Assembly (NCBI GenBank): GCA_023407175.1
Contig: JAEYMU010000056.1
Coordinates: 372,001 to 436,000 of the forward strand
Direction: 5' to 3'
DNA: 64,000 nt
Source of the DNA: Bacillota bacterium
GTDB taxonomy: Bacteria > Bacillota_A > Clostridia > Lachnospirales > Lachnospiraceae
Both the position numbers and the translations under genes were made by a program. Shown here in pieces: positions 1 through 8,879 of the stretch. The notes under the pieces were generated by a model. The model did no database searches. It was given only the letters and a program-made list of their open reading frames with translations, and had not been told where the DNA came from. Numbering within the stretch: position 1 is the stretch's first letter; every line of letters starts with the position of its first letter.

Positions 1-166
1 TTTCCAAAAGAAAAAGGTGTACCTGAAATCATTAAGATTTTGATACACCTGATAAGGTTCTTACGTAAGGTTTTTATAACTATCCTGCATTTTCCCCCTC
101 GGGGCGGAACTTCTGCTGCTGCATGCATATAATGGGTATAGAATAATATATATCTTAGAGGTATTT

Positions 167-763
167 ATGGATTTTAATGGTTCCGCCCCTCCGGGTATGA
201 TATCGCAAAACAGAAATATCCTGCGTATTGATAATGCCTTAATCGAAGAAGTAAATGCAAATAATCGCAGTACTGGCTATGTGCTGATCTCCTACGAGGC
301 TGAAGGCCCTAATAACATGCTTCTTAGCAATCTCCTCCGGTTGAATGTGGGAAAACATACGATGATTACCAACGAAATAGGGGAATATATCCTACTGAAT
401 AATCTAAGAAAGGGGATGCGGGTGGATGTTACCTTCTCCGCCGCCATGACAAGAAGCATTCCTCCTCAGACCAGAGCCTTCCAGATCAGCGTACGGGCTC
501 CCGAACTCCCCATTAATGTTAAGATGGACCGAATAGTAGATATCGATGTCTATAATGGTTTTCTGACCACAGGAAACCCCAATGACATCTACGATCAGAT
601 GAGGTTTACCATCTCCGATTCCACGCTTCTCCTAGATCAAAACGGTAACCAGATTTCCATCTGGGCCTTCCGGCCCGGACAGATGGTCCGGGTAGAGCAT
701 GCCGCCTTTCAGACGATGAGTATCCCGCCCCAGAGTCCCGCCTATCGTATTCAGCTTATATAA
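167..763 (+). CDS. Hypothetical protein with an internally duplicated domain
   Basis: A 198-residue soluble protein with no signal peptide or membrane segment, whose family I do not recognise. It is built from two similar halves, roughly residues 18-108 and 118-198. Each half ends in the same kind of motif, SIPPQTRAFQI in the first and SIPPQSPAYRI in the second, after a stretch rich in beta-strand formers with a G(M/Q)xVxV core. This suggests two tandem small beta-barrel domains (inference). The start is supported by AGAGG seven bases before the ATG. A possible -10 TATAAT lies at 128-133, without a good -35. The gene stands alone and converges on the large LRR gene. Confidence 0.75.
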   Translation: MDFNGSAPPGMISQNRNILRIDNALIEEVNANNRSTGYVLISYEAEGPNNMLLSNLLRLNVGKHTMITNEIGEYILLNNLRKGMRVDVTFSAAMTRSIPPQTRAFQISVRAPELPINVKMDRIVDIDVYNGFLTTGNPNDIYDQMRFTISDSTLLLDQNGNQISIWAFRPGQMVRVEHAAFQTMSIPPQSPAYRIQLI

Positions 764-796
764 AAATGAAAAACGACATAGTGTAATTATAATTTT

Positions 797-870
797 CTTC
801 AGGTGCCATAGGTCAGATTTATACTGGCGCTACCCTGCACAGGGTAGCACTGGACTTATGGCACCTGAAG
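797..870. repeat. Nested inverted repeat between convergent genes
   Basis: The outer arms CTTCAGGTGCCATA (797-810) and TATGGCACCTGAAG (857-870) pair almost without mismatch. Inside sits a second hairpin built from GCTACCCTG and CAGGGTAGC (829-848). It fills the gap between two convergent genes, so a bidirectional terminator is the simplest reading. There is no clean T-run on either side, only AT-rich flanks. Confidence 0.6.
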
Positions 871-877
871 CATTGAA

Positions 878-3865
878 TTATATTTTCATAGAAAAGACCG
901 CGGAAAACCCGCTGTAAACCTTCTGCTTTCCTACCAGCCTATAGGCCCTGACCTTATAATAATAGGTTCGGCCCTTTGTCAAACCATAGTTCATATAATG
1001 CAGGGAGGTGGTTGTCTTAACCAGCTGAGGGGTGGTGGTTACATTCGAATAACGGTAAATCTCATAACCGCTGGCTCCCTTTACCTGATTCCAGGTAAAA
1101 TTAATCATATTAGAGCTTAATTTCACCAGCTTTACATTATCAGGAACGGGCGGCACCGGCTTCACACTTAACTTTGCAGTGTAGCTGCTGTATACCTTCT
1201 GGCTTCCCTGATAGCAGTAGCATCTGACCTTATAATAATAGGTCTTACCGGCAGTTAATCCGGTATCAGTAAAGCTATTTGTTTTTATATCCGCAATCCG
1301 TTCATAGGTTCCTGATAAAGAGGTTGCCCGGTATACCCGGTAGCGTTCGGCTCCGCTTACCTTCCCCCATGAAATCTTGACACTGTTATACCCTGCTGAG
1401 GCTACCTTGAAGGAGGCAGGAACCGAAAGCTTTACATTAACCTTACAGGTCGATGTTTTATTGCCTCCGGCAGTTGCTGTAATTGTTGCCGTTCCCGTTC
1501 CATTCGGCTTTAGCTTTCCATTCGAATCCACACTTACAACGGCTTCATCGCTGCTCACCCAGATAATTGTCTTATCATCTGCTACAACTGCAGGATTAAA
1601 GGTAGCCTCCAGTGTATCGCTGCCGCCCATATAAAGGGTAAGACTTGTCTTATTCAACTTGATGCTCTTGATATCCGTGTCCACCGTAACCCGGCAGGAA
1701 GCCGAATAGGCCCCGCTCTTGACGGTAATTGTTGCTTCACCTCTCTTTAATGCAGTTATGCGGCCTTCCGAATATATGGCCACCGATTCATCGGAGGAGG
1801 TTATGCGCAAATTTTCCGTTGCATTCTCCGGCAGCGCCACGAGTGACAGAGCCTGTGATTGTCCGGCAGTTAAGGAAAGCTTCGTCGGTGTAAGAGACAG
1901 CGATTCGACCGCAATTTGTACTGTTACGGGAATATTACACGAAAAAGCTCCCACGGTTGCGGTTATCTTTGTGCTTCCCGAGCTAACCGCTGTAATCACT
2001 CCATTTTTCACCGTAGCGACAGCTTCGTTCCCGCTTTTCCAGACTATTGTCCTGGCATCGGTCGTATCCATCGGATTATAGGAGATGCTTACCTTTTTGC
2101 TGTCCCCCTTGTTCAGGGTAATCGAACCGTAGTCGGTATAAATTCCCTTAAGCGGGCTTGTTACGGTTATATTACACTGTGTCCAGGTTGCGCCGGACCG
2201 GGCGGTTATCACTGCTGTTCCGGTACCCTTTGCATAAATACATCCATTTTCCACGGTAGCGACAGAGGAATCGGAGCTCGTCCAGGTAATCTTCCGGTTT
2301 GTTGTATTAGACGGTGTAAAATTAAGCTTAAGCTTCGCCGAAGCTCCCTTCACCAGGTCTATACTGCTCTTAGTAAATGAGAGGGCAGAGGGGTTTGTAG
2401 CTTCACCTCCAACGATAACACGACAGGTGGCGCTGTATTTTCCCATATATGCCGTAATATATGTCTCACCGGCTGTGAGGCCCTGGATTGCCCCGTTTGC
2501 ATCCACCGATGCCACGGACGGATCTAAGCTTTGCCAGGTAATCTCATCTGTAATGTCCGAGGAATATTTCGGATATAATACCAGCTTTAGCTGAGCCGTA
2601 TCCTCTACCCCAATGTTCATAACCTCTTCCTCAAAGCTCATTTCCTCCAGGGGCAGGCTGATGACCTGACAGTATTGGGGGTAATATTTCTGATAGAAGG
2701 TATATGCATAGGAATTTTTATATACCTGAACACCGCAATAAGGTAAGTCCCCAAAGCCTATGCTGTTTACTCCGGTTGGTATGGTAATCGGCCTTAAGCT
2801 TTCACAGCCGGTAAAAGCCCCGTCACCGATACCGATCAGCTCCTGGGGAAGTGCTATTGTTATAAGACTGCTACAATTGGAAAATGCGTAATTCCTTATA
2901 TTGGCCAACTTCCCCTCAATAGTCACACTCGTCATCCCACTGCAGCCGTAGAAGGTATACTTCTCGATTACAGTCACCCCATAGGGTATCTTGATACTGG
3001 TCAGGCTTTTGCACTGGTAAAAGGCGTAGGCTCCGATGCTCTTGATAGCCTCCGGCAGGTGAAGTCCGGTAAGACTGGTACAATTATAGAAGGCTCTGTC
3101 ACCAAGATAGGTGATCCCCTCCGGCAGACTGACCGTGGTTAAGCTGGTACAGTCCTGAAACATCTCATCTTCAATGCCGGTGATTCCCTCCGGTATATTT
3201 ACTTCCAGCAGGCTGCTGCAGCCAGAAAATACGGCGGTTCCCAAATCCTTCAAGTCTTCCGGCAGATAAATCTCTGTTAGCCTGCTGCAGCCGGCAAATA
3301 CACTATTCCCGAGATAAGTCAAGCTTTCCGGCAAATTTATGAGCACCAGACTGCTGCAACCGGTGAAGGCATCATCTCCGATATAGCTTAGTCCGGCGGG
3401 CAAATTTATGTCCTTTAGGCTGCTACAACCGGCAAAGGTGCCCGGCTCAATCCGCTTCACACTGCTTGGGATATAGATACTGGTCAGTCCGGCACAGTTT
3501 CGAAATGCATCCTCACCGATTGACGTTATTGTGTCGGGCAAAGTAATACTTGTGATATTCTTTGCATCCATAAAGACGCTGGGATCAATTCCGACAACAT
3601 TGTAGGACATTTTTTGATTCGTGACCGTCGCAGGTATGCTTACCTTACCGGTTAAATTCTTATTTGCCCCATTTGCATAGATTAATTTCGCTGTTCCGTT
3701 CTCTGTGACGGTCGGCTCGCTGGTCACCACATATGTAATCGTCTGACCTTCATAAGTATAGGTGAAAACACTACCGACATAGCCATCGGCGGTTTTTGTG
3801 TCTGATAGTAAAAATAGGATTGCAATTAAAAGCATTCCAAAGAGTTTTGTTCCTTTTCTTTGCAT
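878..3865 (-). CDS. Secreted BspA-type LRR / Big2 / FN3 repeat protein
   Basis: A 995-residue exported surface or secreted protein. Residues 1-28 form a signal peptide (KGTK then a long hydrophobic run). Residues about 90-390 hold twelve 23-residue LRR_5 (BspA, Treponema pallidum-type) repeats of the form AFxxCxSLxxIxLPxxLxxIGxx. About 400-810 are five bacterial Ig-like Big2 domains, with recurring ITWxSSDxSVATV and TAxITA signatures. The last 180 residues are two fibronectin type III domains (AGKTYYYKVR and KGRTYYYKVR). There is no LPxTG or other visible anchor, so release or non-covalent attachment is likely. Such proteins usually act in adhesion or substrate binding; the ligand cannot be told. 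GGAAAGGAAG lies just before the ATG. Confidence 0.9.
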   Translation of the reverse strand: MQRKGTKLFGMLLIAILFLLSDTKTADGYVGSVFTYTYEGQTITYVVTSEPTVTENGTAKLIYANGANKNLTGKVSIPATVTNQKMSYNVVGIDPSVFMDAKNITSITLPDTITSIGEDAFRNCAGLTSIYIPSSVKRIEPGTFAGCSSLKDINLPAGLSYIGDDAFTGCSSLVLINLPESLTYLGNSVFAGCSRLTEIYLPEDLKDLGTAVFSGCSSLLEVNIPEGITGIEDEMFQDCTSLTTVSLPEGITYLGDRAFYNCTSLTGLHLPEAIKSIGAYAFYQCKSLTSIKIPYGVTVIEKYTFYGCSGMTSVTIEGKLANIRNYAFSNCSSLITIALPQELIGIGDGAFTGCESLRPITIPTGVNSIGFGDLPYCGVQVYKNSYAYTFYQKYYPQYCQVISLPLEEMSFEEEVMNIGVEDTAQLKLVLYPKYSSDITDEITWQSLDPSVASVDANGAIQGLTAGETYITAYMGKYSATCRVIVGGEATNPSALSFTKSSIDLVKGASAKLKLNFTPSNTTNRKITWTSSDSSVATVENGCIYAKGTGTAVITARSGATWTQCNITVTSPLKGIYTDYGSITLNKGDSKKVSISYNPMDTTDARTIVWKSGNEAVATVKNGVITAVSSGSTKITATVGAFSCNIPVTVQIAVESLSLTPTKLSLTAGQSQALSLVALPENATENLRITSSDESVAIYSEGRITALKRGEATITVKSGAYSASCRVTVDTDIKSIKLNKTSLTLYMGGSDTLEATFNPAVVADDKTIIWVSSDEAVVSVDSNGKLKPNGTGTATITATAGGNKTSTCKVNVKLSVPASFKVASAGYNSVKISWGKVSGAERYRVYRATSLSGTYERIADIKTNSFTDTGLTAGKTYYYKVRCYCYQGSQKVYSSYTAKLSVKPVPPVPDNVKLVKLSSNMINFTWNQVKGASGYEIYRYSNVTTTPQLVKTTTSLHYMNYGLTKGRTYYYKVRAYRLVGKQKVYSGFSAVFSMKI

Positions 3866-4040
3866 TCTTCCTTTCCCCTTTTTAGTTCAAATACAGACAA
3901 AGAGTTTCAAATTTTATAGTACCTCGCCTGCTATAGTTTACATAACAAGCACATATATTTATTGTAACATGCTTTATCTTCATATCAATCTGTAATATAT
4001 GACAATTTTCGGGGCTGATTTAGAATAAAGTGTCATAAAG

Positions 4041-4093
4041 CAAAAAGAACGCCAAATTGCCGCCCCTTCCTATCAGGGTAACAATTTGGCGTT
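4041..4093 (-). terminator. Rho-independent terminator of the phosphatase operon
   Basis: Read leftward, AACGCCAAATTG (complement of 4082-4093) pairs with CAATTTGGCGTT (complement of 4048-4059). The stem is followed by CTTTTTG. It lies just downstream of the histidine phosphatase gene. Confidence 0.85.
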
Positions 4094-4112
4094 GATTCCA
4101 TAAGGCTTTTTG

Positions 4113-4841
4113 TCAATCATGACGTTGGTCCATATTATCGTAGGTTTCACAAAATCTTGCCGCAAAGGCCGGCTCCTCTCCCGCCGCGTACAAATGGGAA
4201 ATATCACCGAAGGAGCTCATTCGAAAATATGCAACTCCCTTTCTTCTCTCCTCGGTTATCAGAGTGGTTACCGAGGTAGGTGCGGCGCAAAAACCATGCC
4301 ACAGGACCACCGGGGATATGCCCAGCAAATGTCCCAGCATGACGCATTCCACTCCAAAATGACAAAATAAAAGGATGGTATCCTCGTTGGGGCTGACTGC
4401 ACGGTATATCCTTCCATCCCTCTCATAGCCATGCTTTTTCAATATCTCATCAAGACCTCTATAAACATGCCTCGCCTCGTCAAGCACCCGGCCTGACTGC
4501 ATCAGCGAAACCGTATGCCAGCGGTCCTTGTCATAAAACTCTTCTGTCCCTGTCCAGTCGCCGGGAAGAAAATCCCAGGGTATGCGTTCCTCTCCTGTCC
4601 CGGCATCCGGCACCAGAGCCTGGAATTCCCTTAGCCATGGAAGAATTTCCCCTTCACACTCCAGCTTACGAAGCGTTAAAGAAGCGGTATCCCTTGCCCT
4701 TCCCAGGGGGGATATGTAAATTCCCTTGACCTTAATCGCTGATATTTTGTCAGACAGAAGCTCTGCTTCCCTCCAGCCCTTTTCGGTCAGGGAATCGATG
4801 GCATAATCGGGATCGCCGTGACGTATTATCATCAGTTTCAT
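4113..4841 (-). CDS. Histidine phosphatase superfamily protein
   Basis: A 242-residue cytoplasmic member of the phosphoglycerate-mutase-like histidine phosphatases. The N-terminal IIRHGDPDY carries the RHG catalytic histidine. SPLGRARDTA and CHFGVECVML supply the second Arg and the second His of the phosphate pocket. I chose the ATG at 4841 because AAGAGGTG lies six bases upstream; a GTG three codons earlier sits inside that ribosome binding site. It is last in a leftward operon with a TIM-barrel isomerase and an FMN enzyme, which suggests it dephosphorylates an intermediate of their pathway (inference). The substrate is unknown. Confidence 0.85.
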   Translation of the reverse strand: MKLMIIRHGDPDYAIDSLTEKGWREAELLSDKISAIKVKGIYISPLGRARDTASLTLRKLECEGEILPWLREFQALVPDAGTGEERIPWDFLPGDWTGTEEFYDKDRWHTVSLMQSGRVLDEARHVYRGLDEILKKHGYERDGRIYRAVSPNEDTILLFCHFGVECVMLGHLLGISPVVLWHGFCAAPTSVTTLITEERRKGVAYFRMSSFGDISHLYAAGEEPAFAARFCETYDNMDQRHD

Positions 4842-4873
4842 CGCTGTCACCTCTTGTTGTCATTTTTTCTATT

Positions 4874-5710
4874 CTAGTTTGTATTTATTCCGGCTAAGAC
4901 GGCCTGCTCCCGTACATAATCCGCAGCCTGCTTATAGCTGTCATGATCGGGCAGATGCTCTACAAAAAGCGGCATATCCGGTCCAAGCGCCTCACACAGC
5001 CTTGCAACCCTCTGATAGTCCACCCTGCCCTTGCCGGGCATGGTTTCGTGAATTAACGTCGTTAATACATTCTCCATCCATACGTCCTTGCCATGAACAC
5101 TCTTAATCCATGGGCCCAGCTTGGTGAAGCATTCCTCTATAAATTCATTGCAGAATACATATCGTCTGGGACAATTAATCATATTGACGAAGTCCAGATG
5201 AACTCCGAAGGCCTTCCTGTCCACATCCTGAAGCAGCTTCAGATACTGCTCCGGTGAGTCCGGTATCATCCAGGGCATCGGCTCTACCGTATAATAGGTC
5301 CTCACCGGTTTTACCGAATCTATAATATCCCTGATCGTATCAACCACCAGGGCATAGGTATCCTCAGAATAGTTCTGCTCGTAAAAGCTGTCCCAGATTT
5401 CTCCCCTGCTGCCGGTGATATTAACACAGCAGTTGGCACCGAGCTCGTCCGCCAGCGCCAGTTGGTTCTTACAATATTCCAGGGCTTCCCTTCGCTCTGT
5501 CTCATCCAATGCAAGGGCATTTTTCCAGGCACCGACCTCACCAAGCACCAGATCATGCTCTTTGATGCATTCCAAATACGCTTGTTTTTCCCCGCTTCCC
5601 GCCTGGTAATCAATCGGAGCCAGCACTGCCCGGTAGCCTAATTCCTTCACTAGCTGATACCACTCCTGGGGATTTTGATAGGGTTTTTCTATCCCGCCGC
5701 CAATTCTCAT
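4874..5710 (-). CDS. TIM-barrel sugar isomerase/epimerase-like protein
   Basis: A 278-residue member of the xylose-isomerase-like TIM-barrel (AP endonuclease 2) superfamily. The expected metal ligands are visible: Glu in TVEPMPW, Asp in VHLDFVN, His in SVHGKDVW and Glu in FVEHLPD. The reading frame extends 65 codons further upstream, but that part overlaps the preceding gene. The ATG at 5710 has GGAAGGGAG in front of it and starts the conserved MRIGGGIEKP. It lies 29 bases after the FMN enzyme and 32 bases before the phosphatase. It probably interconverts a sugar or sugar-acid in that pathway (inference). Confidence 0.82.
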   Translation of the reverse strand: MRIGGGIEKPYQNPQEWYQLVKELGYRAVLAPIDYQAGSGEKQAYLECIKEHDLVLGEVGAWKNALALDETERREALEYCKNQLALADELGANCCVNITGSRGEIWDSFYEQNYSEDTYALVVDTIRDIIDSVKPVRTYYTVEPMPWMIPDSPEQYLKLLQDVDRKAFGVHLDFVNMINCPRRYVFCNEFIEECFTKLGPWIKSVHGKDVWMENVLTTLIHETMPGKGRVDYQRVARLCEALGPDMPLFVEHLPDHDSYKQAADYVREQAVLAGINTN

Positions 5711-5739
5711 GAGCTCTTCTCCCTTCCGTTCCTGATAAT

Positions 5740-6645
5740 TTAACAGTCCTTCTGCCAGATCACCAGCGGGTCGATATGGCGAATATCCGGAGAACAGGTT
5801 CTTGCCATAGCTCCAGCCAATTCCTCTGTCATCTTCCTGATCTGATCCCTGACTCCGTCCGCTCCATTGGCTCCCAGAGGTCCCATGATTACTCTTCCCG
5901 CACAAACTGCATCAGCCCCCAGCGCCAGCGCCTTAAACACATCCATACCGCTTATCACACCACAGTCCACAAAGACAGGAATTTGATGATCAATTACTCT
6001 GACTATCCTGGATAATATCTTAAGAGGGGGAACGGCATAATTCATTATTCCGTGGTGATGGGATACAACAATACCCTGCGCTCCCGCCTCCAGGCATTTA
6101 TAGGCATCCTGTTCACTTAAGACTCCCTTAATAATAAAAGGCAACTCAGTCGCCTGTACAAACTCTTTGATTTCACTTAGGGATTTGGCAGCCATCTGAA
6201 AGCCCAGAACATTGTCATACTGTCCGTTTCCGCCAAAGGCATGGTCCACATCCATCCCCAGGGCCAGTACACCGCAGCTTTCGGCATGTTCTATTCGTCG
6301 AAGAATATAGTCATTATCCGCATAGGGCTTAATAATTTTAATGGTACGGGCACCGGTAGCCGTGATTGCTTCCAGCTCTGCCTCGTCTCCCATTCCCGCC
6401 CAGTTTACTGCATTTGCCGCATATGCCCCCTTTGCCATCTCCGCCATTCCCTGGGGATGGATATGATTTAGATGCGAAAGTGCCGCCATCATAACCGGCG
6501 TATCAAAGGTTTCACCGTATAGTGTAAACCGGGTTGAAGGTATGACGGCGTCAATGTGCCGCATCTCCACCAATAATGAATCAAAATATTCTCTGGTTAT
6601 TTCATTGGAATCCCAAGCTTTTCCGACAGTTTCTTTATTTCCCAT
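5740..6645 (-). CDS. FMN-dependent alpha-hydroxy-acid dehydrogenase-like protein with altered active site
   Basis: A 301-residue TIM-barrel flavoprotein related to lactate oxidase/LldD. FMN-phosphate elements are present (VFVDCGVISGMDVFKALALG, DAVCAGR), as is the lysine of FIIKGVL. The catalytic loop, normally SNHGGRQLD, reads SHHHGIMNY. The histidine base is kept, but the arginine that binds the substrate carboxylate is isoleucine. The N-terminus is shorter than in classic family members of about 350-380 residues. A true 2-hydroxy-acid substrate is therefore doubtful. AAGGAG eight bases upstream fixes the start. It heads the operon with the isomerase and phosphatase. Confidence 0.82.
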   Translation of the reverse strand: MGNKETVGKAWDSNEITREYFDSLLVEMRHIDAVIPSTRFTLYGETFDTPVMMAALSHLNHIHPQGMAEMAKGAYAANAVNWAGMGDEAELEAITATGARTIKIIKPYADNDYILRRIEHAESCGVLALGMDVDHAFGGNGQYDNVLGFQMAAKSLSEIKEFVQATELPFIIKGVLSEQDAYKCLEAGAQGIVVSHHHGIMNYAVPPLKILSRIVRVIDHQIPVFVDCGVISGMDVFKALALGADAVCAGRVIMGPLGANGADGVRDQIRKMTEELAGAMARTCSPDIRHIDPLVIWQKDC

Positions 6646-6721
6646 AGGTATGCTCCTTCTGCATAAAATAATAGTATGTAATCCACTCCGGAATAATATC
6701 TACAATTATTGATGTTCAGAC

Positions 6722-7282
6722 TTAACTTCTGGCTTTGACAACCTCCATTATTTTGTTCAGACAATTCCAATTACGAACTGTTCCCGGTATGTCAAGCCTT
6801 TGAAGGCTGCCGGCCAGCTTGGAGTTACGAATGCTGTGCTGCAGCAAAAGATACATATTACGGTTATTTGTCCTGAATTCATCTGTTTCGCTTTGATAAC
6901 GCTGAAGCTTCTCCAAGCTCTCACGGGGCAGAATATCCTCCATCAGATTTACATAGAAGCTTTCTCCCTCCGTGTTCAGGGCCTGCGCTCTTTCGATCTC
7001 CTCTGCGGTAAAGGGGCATTCCCGAAGCAGTACCTCCAGCTCCTGAGCAGACCGTAAAATAACATTCGTTACAATACTAAAATTATTCTTTAATTCCTGC
7101 TCAATTTTTATTCGCAGGTCCTCTTCCTTTTCTTCCGTTTCAAAAATAATATTGCCGCTTTGGATATAGGTTTCAACCCTCCATAGGCCCATTGCCTCAA
7201 ACATGCTTTTTAAATCCGCCATTTTAATCCGGTTCTTTCCGCCCACGTTAATGCCCCGCAGAAAGGCAATATAAATTGTCAT
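6722..7282 (-). CDS. DUF1697 family protein
   Basis: A 186-residue cytoplasmic protein opening with IAFLRGINVGGKNRIKM, the hallmark of DUF1697 (a widespread bacterial family of unknown function). A second conserved block, YIQSGNIIFE, follows around residues 39-48. The length is typical of the family. The start has GGAGGGACGGAC before the ATG. It lies 53 bases downstream of the dioxygenase gene on the same strand and may be co-transcribed. Nothing in the sequence gives a reaction. Confidence 0.88.
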   Translation of the reverse strand: MTIYIAFLRGINVGGKNRIKMADLKSMFEAMGLWRVETYIQSGNIIFETEEKEEDLRIKIEQELKNNFSIVTNVILRSAQELEVLLRECPFTAEEIERAQALNTEGESFYVNLMEDILPRESLEKLQRYQSETDEFRTNNRNMYLLLQHSIRNSKLAGSLQRLDIPGTVRNWNCLNKIMEVVKARS

Positions 7283-7335
7283 GTCCGTCCCTCCGATCGT
7301 AGACCCTTGCGTTACTGTTCAGCCTTGCCGTACTT

Positions 7336-8106
7336 CTATTCTTCAAACAGATAGCTCGTCATGGAGAGGGACCCCATAACACAAGCATCATTAAATACTG
7401 TGATCTTCTCCTTATCATTTGCCGCGCCCAGTACATACAAAAGCGGGGCATAGTGATCCAGAGAGGTAAACGCATAGGCTGCGCTACTGCCCGCCCTGTG
7501 ATAATCAATTACCCTTTCATCCTCCCTCTTGAGGATACTCTCCTTAATATAGAGATCAAATTCCTCGGCCCATTCATATCCGCCTTCCATATCCCAACCT
7601 ATTCTCGCCAGATTGTGGACAACATTGCCGCTTCCAAAAATCAATACCCCCTGCTCTCGCAACAGGGAAATCTCCTGGCCAAGCCTGTAATGCTCCCTGG
7701 GGGATGCATTCCGGTCCACACTGAGCTGAAACGCCGGAATATCGGCCTTGGGATACATCCGGTGAAGGACGGACCAGGTTCCATGGTCGTAGCCCCAGGA
7801 ATTATCAACTGTAACCGTCCTGCTAATTGCTTCCCTCGTCAGCTGTGCAAAGCGGGGAGAACCCTTTGCTTTATACACTATCTCATACAGCTCCTTTGGA
7901 AAACCGTACATATCGTAAATGGTTTTGGGATTTTCGGAATCCATAATCCGGGTATCCTTTGTAAACCAGTGGGCCGATACAGATAAAATCGCCTCCGGTC
8001 GGGGTATTTTATTTCCTAGAGCCTTCCACTCCTCGACAAACCGGTTCTCTTCCACTGCATTCATCGGAGAACCATGTCCGACAAACAACGCCGGCATCCG
8101 CTTCAT
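7336..8106 (-). CDS. ygiD: YgiD/LigB-type 4,5-DOPA-dioxygenase-like protein
   Basis: A 256-residue member of the class III extradiol ring-cleavage dioxygenase family (LigB; E. coli YgiD, plant DODA). The motifs FVGHGSPMNA, SVSAHWF, WGYDHGTWSVL and GSGNVVHNL carry the metal-binding histidines. Characterised members open catechol rings with O2. Here the surrounding genome looks anaerobic, so the native role may be oxygen-scavenging, detoxification or a different reaction (inference). AGAAGGTGAATGT precedes the ATG. A hairpin at 8136-8163 sits in the leader. Confidence 0.87.
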   Translation of the reverse strand: MKRMPALFVGHGSPMNAVEENRFVEEWKALGNKIPRPEAILSVSAHWFTKDTRIMDSENPKTIYDMYGFPKELYEIVYKAKGSPRFAQLTREAISRTVTVDNSWGYDHGTWSVLHRMYPKADIPAFQLSVDRNASPREHYRLGQEISLLREQGVLIFGSGNVVHNLARIGWDMEGGYEWAEEFDLYIKESILKREDERVIDYHRAGSSAAYAFTSLDHYAPLLYVLGAANDKEKITVFNDACVMGSLSMTSYLFEE

Positions 8107-8135
8107 ACATTCACCTTCTATTATTTTTTATTTTT

Positions 8136-8163
8136 TTAGGGTGTGTTTTCAGACACACCCTAA
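8136..8163. repeat. Hairpin upstream of the dioxygenase gene
   Basis: TTAGGGTGTGT (8136-8146) pairs perfectly with ACACACCCTAA (8153-8163) around a six-base loop. Read leftward, the stem is followed by A residues rather than T residues. It therefore does not look like a standard terminator of the methyltransferase gene, and may be a leader element of the dioxygenase gene. Confidence 0.55.
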
Positions 8164-8216
8164 GCATAACATACCCGTTTTTCAAATAAAAGAGAAATTG
8201 TGCTTTAAAGCATGTT

Positions 8217-8879
8217 TTATCTTGTTTTTCTTCCTGTGATGCACAAGCCGAAGAATTCCTTGCTGACAGCAGCATTCTGGAAGCTTGAACGGCCAAGCAG
8301 GGTCTTTATCTCATCGACGGTGTAGGCTGCATGATAGGAGGTTAAAAAGCCGGGCCGGATTTCCTTCGGCCAGGTAGAAAAATAAATGGGCCATTTGATC
8401 AGCGGATTCACATCACGCCGCATATCGGTAATGCAGAAAATTCCCTCCGGCTTAAGGACTCTGTATATTTCCTGAAAGACCCTGACCGGGTCCTCCCATT
8501 CATGCAGCGAGCCGTTAGAAAATACCCCGTCAAAGGAAGCCTGCGGAAACGGCATATCCATTCCGTTACCCTCAACATAATTAACTCTTTCCTCAAATCC
8601 GTAATCCCTGGCATTCTTTTCGGCAAGCTTAATCATCTCGGAGCTTATCTCACAGCCTATAAGAGTTGCAGACGGACAGCGCTTCAGCCACTCAAGGCCG
8701 ATATATCCAGGGCCCGGGCCGATCTCCAGGGCCTTTCCCTCTGTAATTCCCGCCTTGATAAAGCTGTCTACATTGTTCCAGCCCTTGTCACGCATATTTC
8801 TCGCAAACTGATCAAACACTTCCACTGTCAGCTTATCCTGAATTCCCTCGTTTGTTTCAATAATCCTCTGTTTAACCAT
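8217..8879 (-). CDS. Class I SAM-dependent methyltransferase
   Basis: A 220-residue Rossmann-fold methyltransferase. The SAM-binding motif I is ALEIGPGPGYIG (about residues 50-61). The acidic end of strand 2 (IGCEISSEM) and DGVFSNGSLHEWEDP follow as motif IV. The ATG at 8879 overlaps the stop of the PadR gene as TAATG and has GGAGG six bases upstream, so the two genes are translationally coupled. A longer upstream reading lies inside the PadR gene. The substrate is unknown. Coupling to a PadR repressor suggests an inducible small-molecule modification, possibly detoxification (inference). Confidence 0.88.
   Translation of the reverse strand: MVKQRIIETNEGIQDKLTVEVFDQFARNMRDKGWNNVDSFIKAGITEGKALEIGPGPGYIGLEWLKRCPSATLIGCEISSEMIKLAEKNARDYGFEERVNYVEGNGMDMPFPQASFDGVFSNGSLHEWEDPVRVFQEIYRVLKPEGIFCITDMRRDVNPLIKWPIYFSTWPKEIRPGFLTSYHAAYTVDEIKTLLGRSSFQNAAVSKEFFGLCITGRKTR

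Noticed and set aside
15..50. Inverted repeat AGGTGTA / TACACCT at the window start
   Set aside because: Only 7 bp with a 22-base loop and no T-run; too weak to call, and the upstream context is cut off.
1377..2380. Several open frames on the + strand opposite the LRR/Big2 gene
   Set aside because: They are antisense to the repeat protein, lack ribosome binding sites, and their composition mirrors the complementary codons.
5711..5905. N-terminal extension of the TIM-barrel protein
   Set aside because: It lies inside the FMN enzyme gene in another frame and the conserved domain starts at the ATG 5710, which has a proper ribosome binding site.
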